A model generated the notes under the pieces. The model had not been told where the DNA came from, ran no database searches, and was given only the letters and a program-made list of their open reading frames with translations. A stretch of 7,086 nt of DNA, taken from NCBI GenBank assembly GCA_030596225.1, contig JAUVKO010000109.1, positions 1-7,086 of the forward strand. The letters run 5' to 3'. Source of the stretch: Fidelibacterota bacterium. GTDB lineage: Bacteria; Fidelibacterota; UBA8477; JABMPR01. Shown piece by piece: positions 6,789 through 7,086 of the stretch. Each line of letters begins with the position of its first letter. Within the stretch, counting starts at the first letter, position 1. The position numbers were made by a program, and so were the translations under genes.

Positions 6789-7086
6789 ATGTCTGATTTA
6801 ATCAAGAAAAACGATGGAACGGTCAGTAGACGAGATTTTATACGCATGGGAAGTGCTGTGGGGGTTGGTACAGTTCTGGCCGGAATGGCTATCAGTAACT
6901 GTGCTAAGGAAGTTGCCACCAGTCCGGGTGTTGCCAAAGTAGGTCCCATTGAAACCGTACGAATGGGTATAGTTGGTGTCGGTTATCAGGGATCGGGCCA
7001 TTTCCGAAATTTTCTGAGAATTGAAGGTGTAGAAATAGTGGCTGTTTGTGATTTAGTTGAAGACAAGGTTGCCCGGATGCAGGAAT
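6789..7086 (+). CDS. Tat-exported Gfo/Idh/MocA-family protein (3'-truncated)
   Basis: 99 codons are visible before the window ends inside the gene. Residues 13-17 ('SRRDF') with a following hydrophobic stretch of Gly, Ala and Val (20-36) form a twin-arginine signal, so the protein should be exported folded, probably with its cofactor bound. Cys38 ends 'AISNC', a poor lipobox, so lipid attachment is possible but uncertain. From residue 57, 'VRMGIVGVGYQGSGH' is the glycine-rich NAD(P)-binding turn of a Rossmann fold. 'VEIVAVCDL' gives the second strand ending in Asp88, which would bind the adenosine ribose of NAD. This layout is typical of Gfo/Idh/MocA oxidoreductases. Tat-exported members include NAD-dependent glycosidases of family GH109 (alpha-N-acetylgalactosaminidase) as well as sugar dehydrogenases. 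The catalytic part is outside the window, so these cannot be separated. It follows a sugar kinase by 46 bases, consistent with a sugar-related role. Confidence 0.85.
   Translation, partial: MSDLIKKNDGTVSRRDFIRMGSAVGVGTVLAGMAISNCAKEVATSPGVAKVGPIETVRMGIVGVGYQGSGHFRNFLRIEGVEIVAVCDLVEDKVARMQE

Overview
This window looks like ordinary chromosomal DNA from a Gram-negative bacterium of the Fibrobacterota-Chlorobi-Bacteroidota (FCB) superphylum. The evidence is a TonB-dependent outer-membrane receptor barrel ending in a terminal Phe, plus two secreted proteins with C-terminal domains of the 'VPNPF' and 'YPNPFNPST' type, which are linked to type IX secretion or FlgD-like Ig folds. A perfect Shine-Dalgarno sequence (AAGGAGG) before one gene, with moderate ones before the others, fits poorly with typical Bacteroidia. 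It suggests a lineage such as Marinimicrobia, Calditrichota, KSB1 or Ignavibacteria. That placement is inference; no marker gene is present.

All genes lie on the + strand. Region 1 (1-3864) holds the 3' part of a TonB-dependent receptor and, 18 bases later, a 693-residue secreted protein with a fibronectin-III-like domain and a C-terminal sorting-like domain; the two look co-transcribed. Region 2 (3865-5600) has a 154-base leader with a small hairpin and a doubtful small ORF. It is followed by a strongly initiated gene for a secreted protein made of two tandem CBM9-like beta-sandwich repeats and a canonical sorting domain, closed by a good intrinsic terminator. Region 3 (5600-7086) begins with a perfect 8-bp inverted repeat and a T7 run, then a galactokinase-like GHMP kinase, and ends in the truncated 5' part of a Tat-exported Gfo/Idh/MocA-family protein.

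A plausible joint role is uptake and processing of a glycan or sugar. The receptor and its secreted partner would handle import, the repeat protein would bind carbohydrate outside the cell, the kinase would phosphorylate a sugar in the cytoplasm, and the Tat protein would act on a sugar or glycoside in the periplasm. Only the protein families are supported by sequence; the substrate is not visible. I found no mobile element, CRISPR array, tRNA or rRNA, and nothing that clearly amounts to a new defence or mobile system. The most unusual signals are the mosaic conservation of the internal duplication (4094-5221) and the palindrome plus T-run in the kinase leader (5621-5649).
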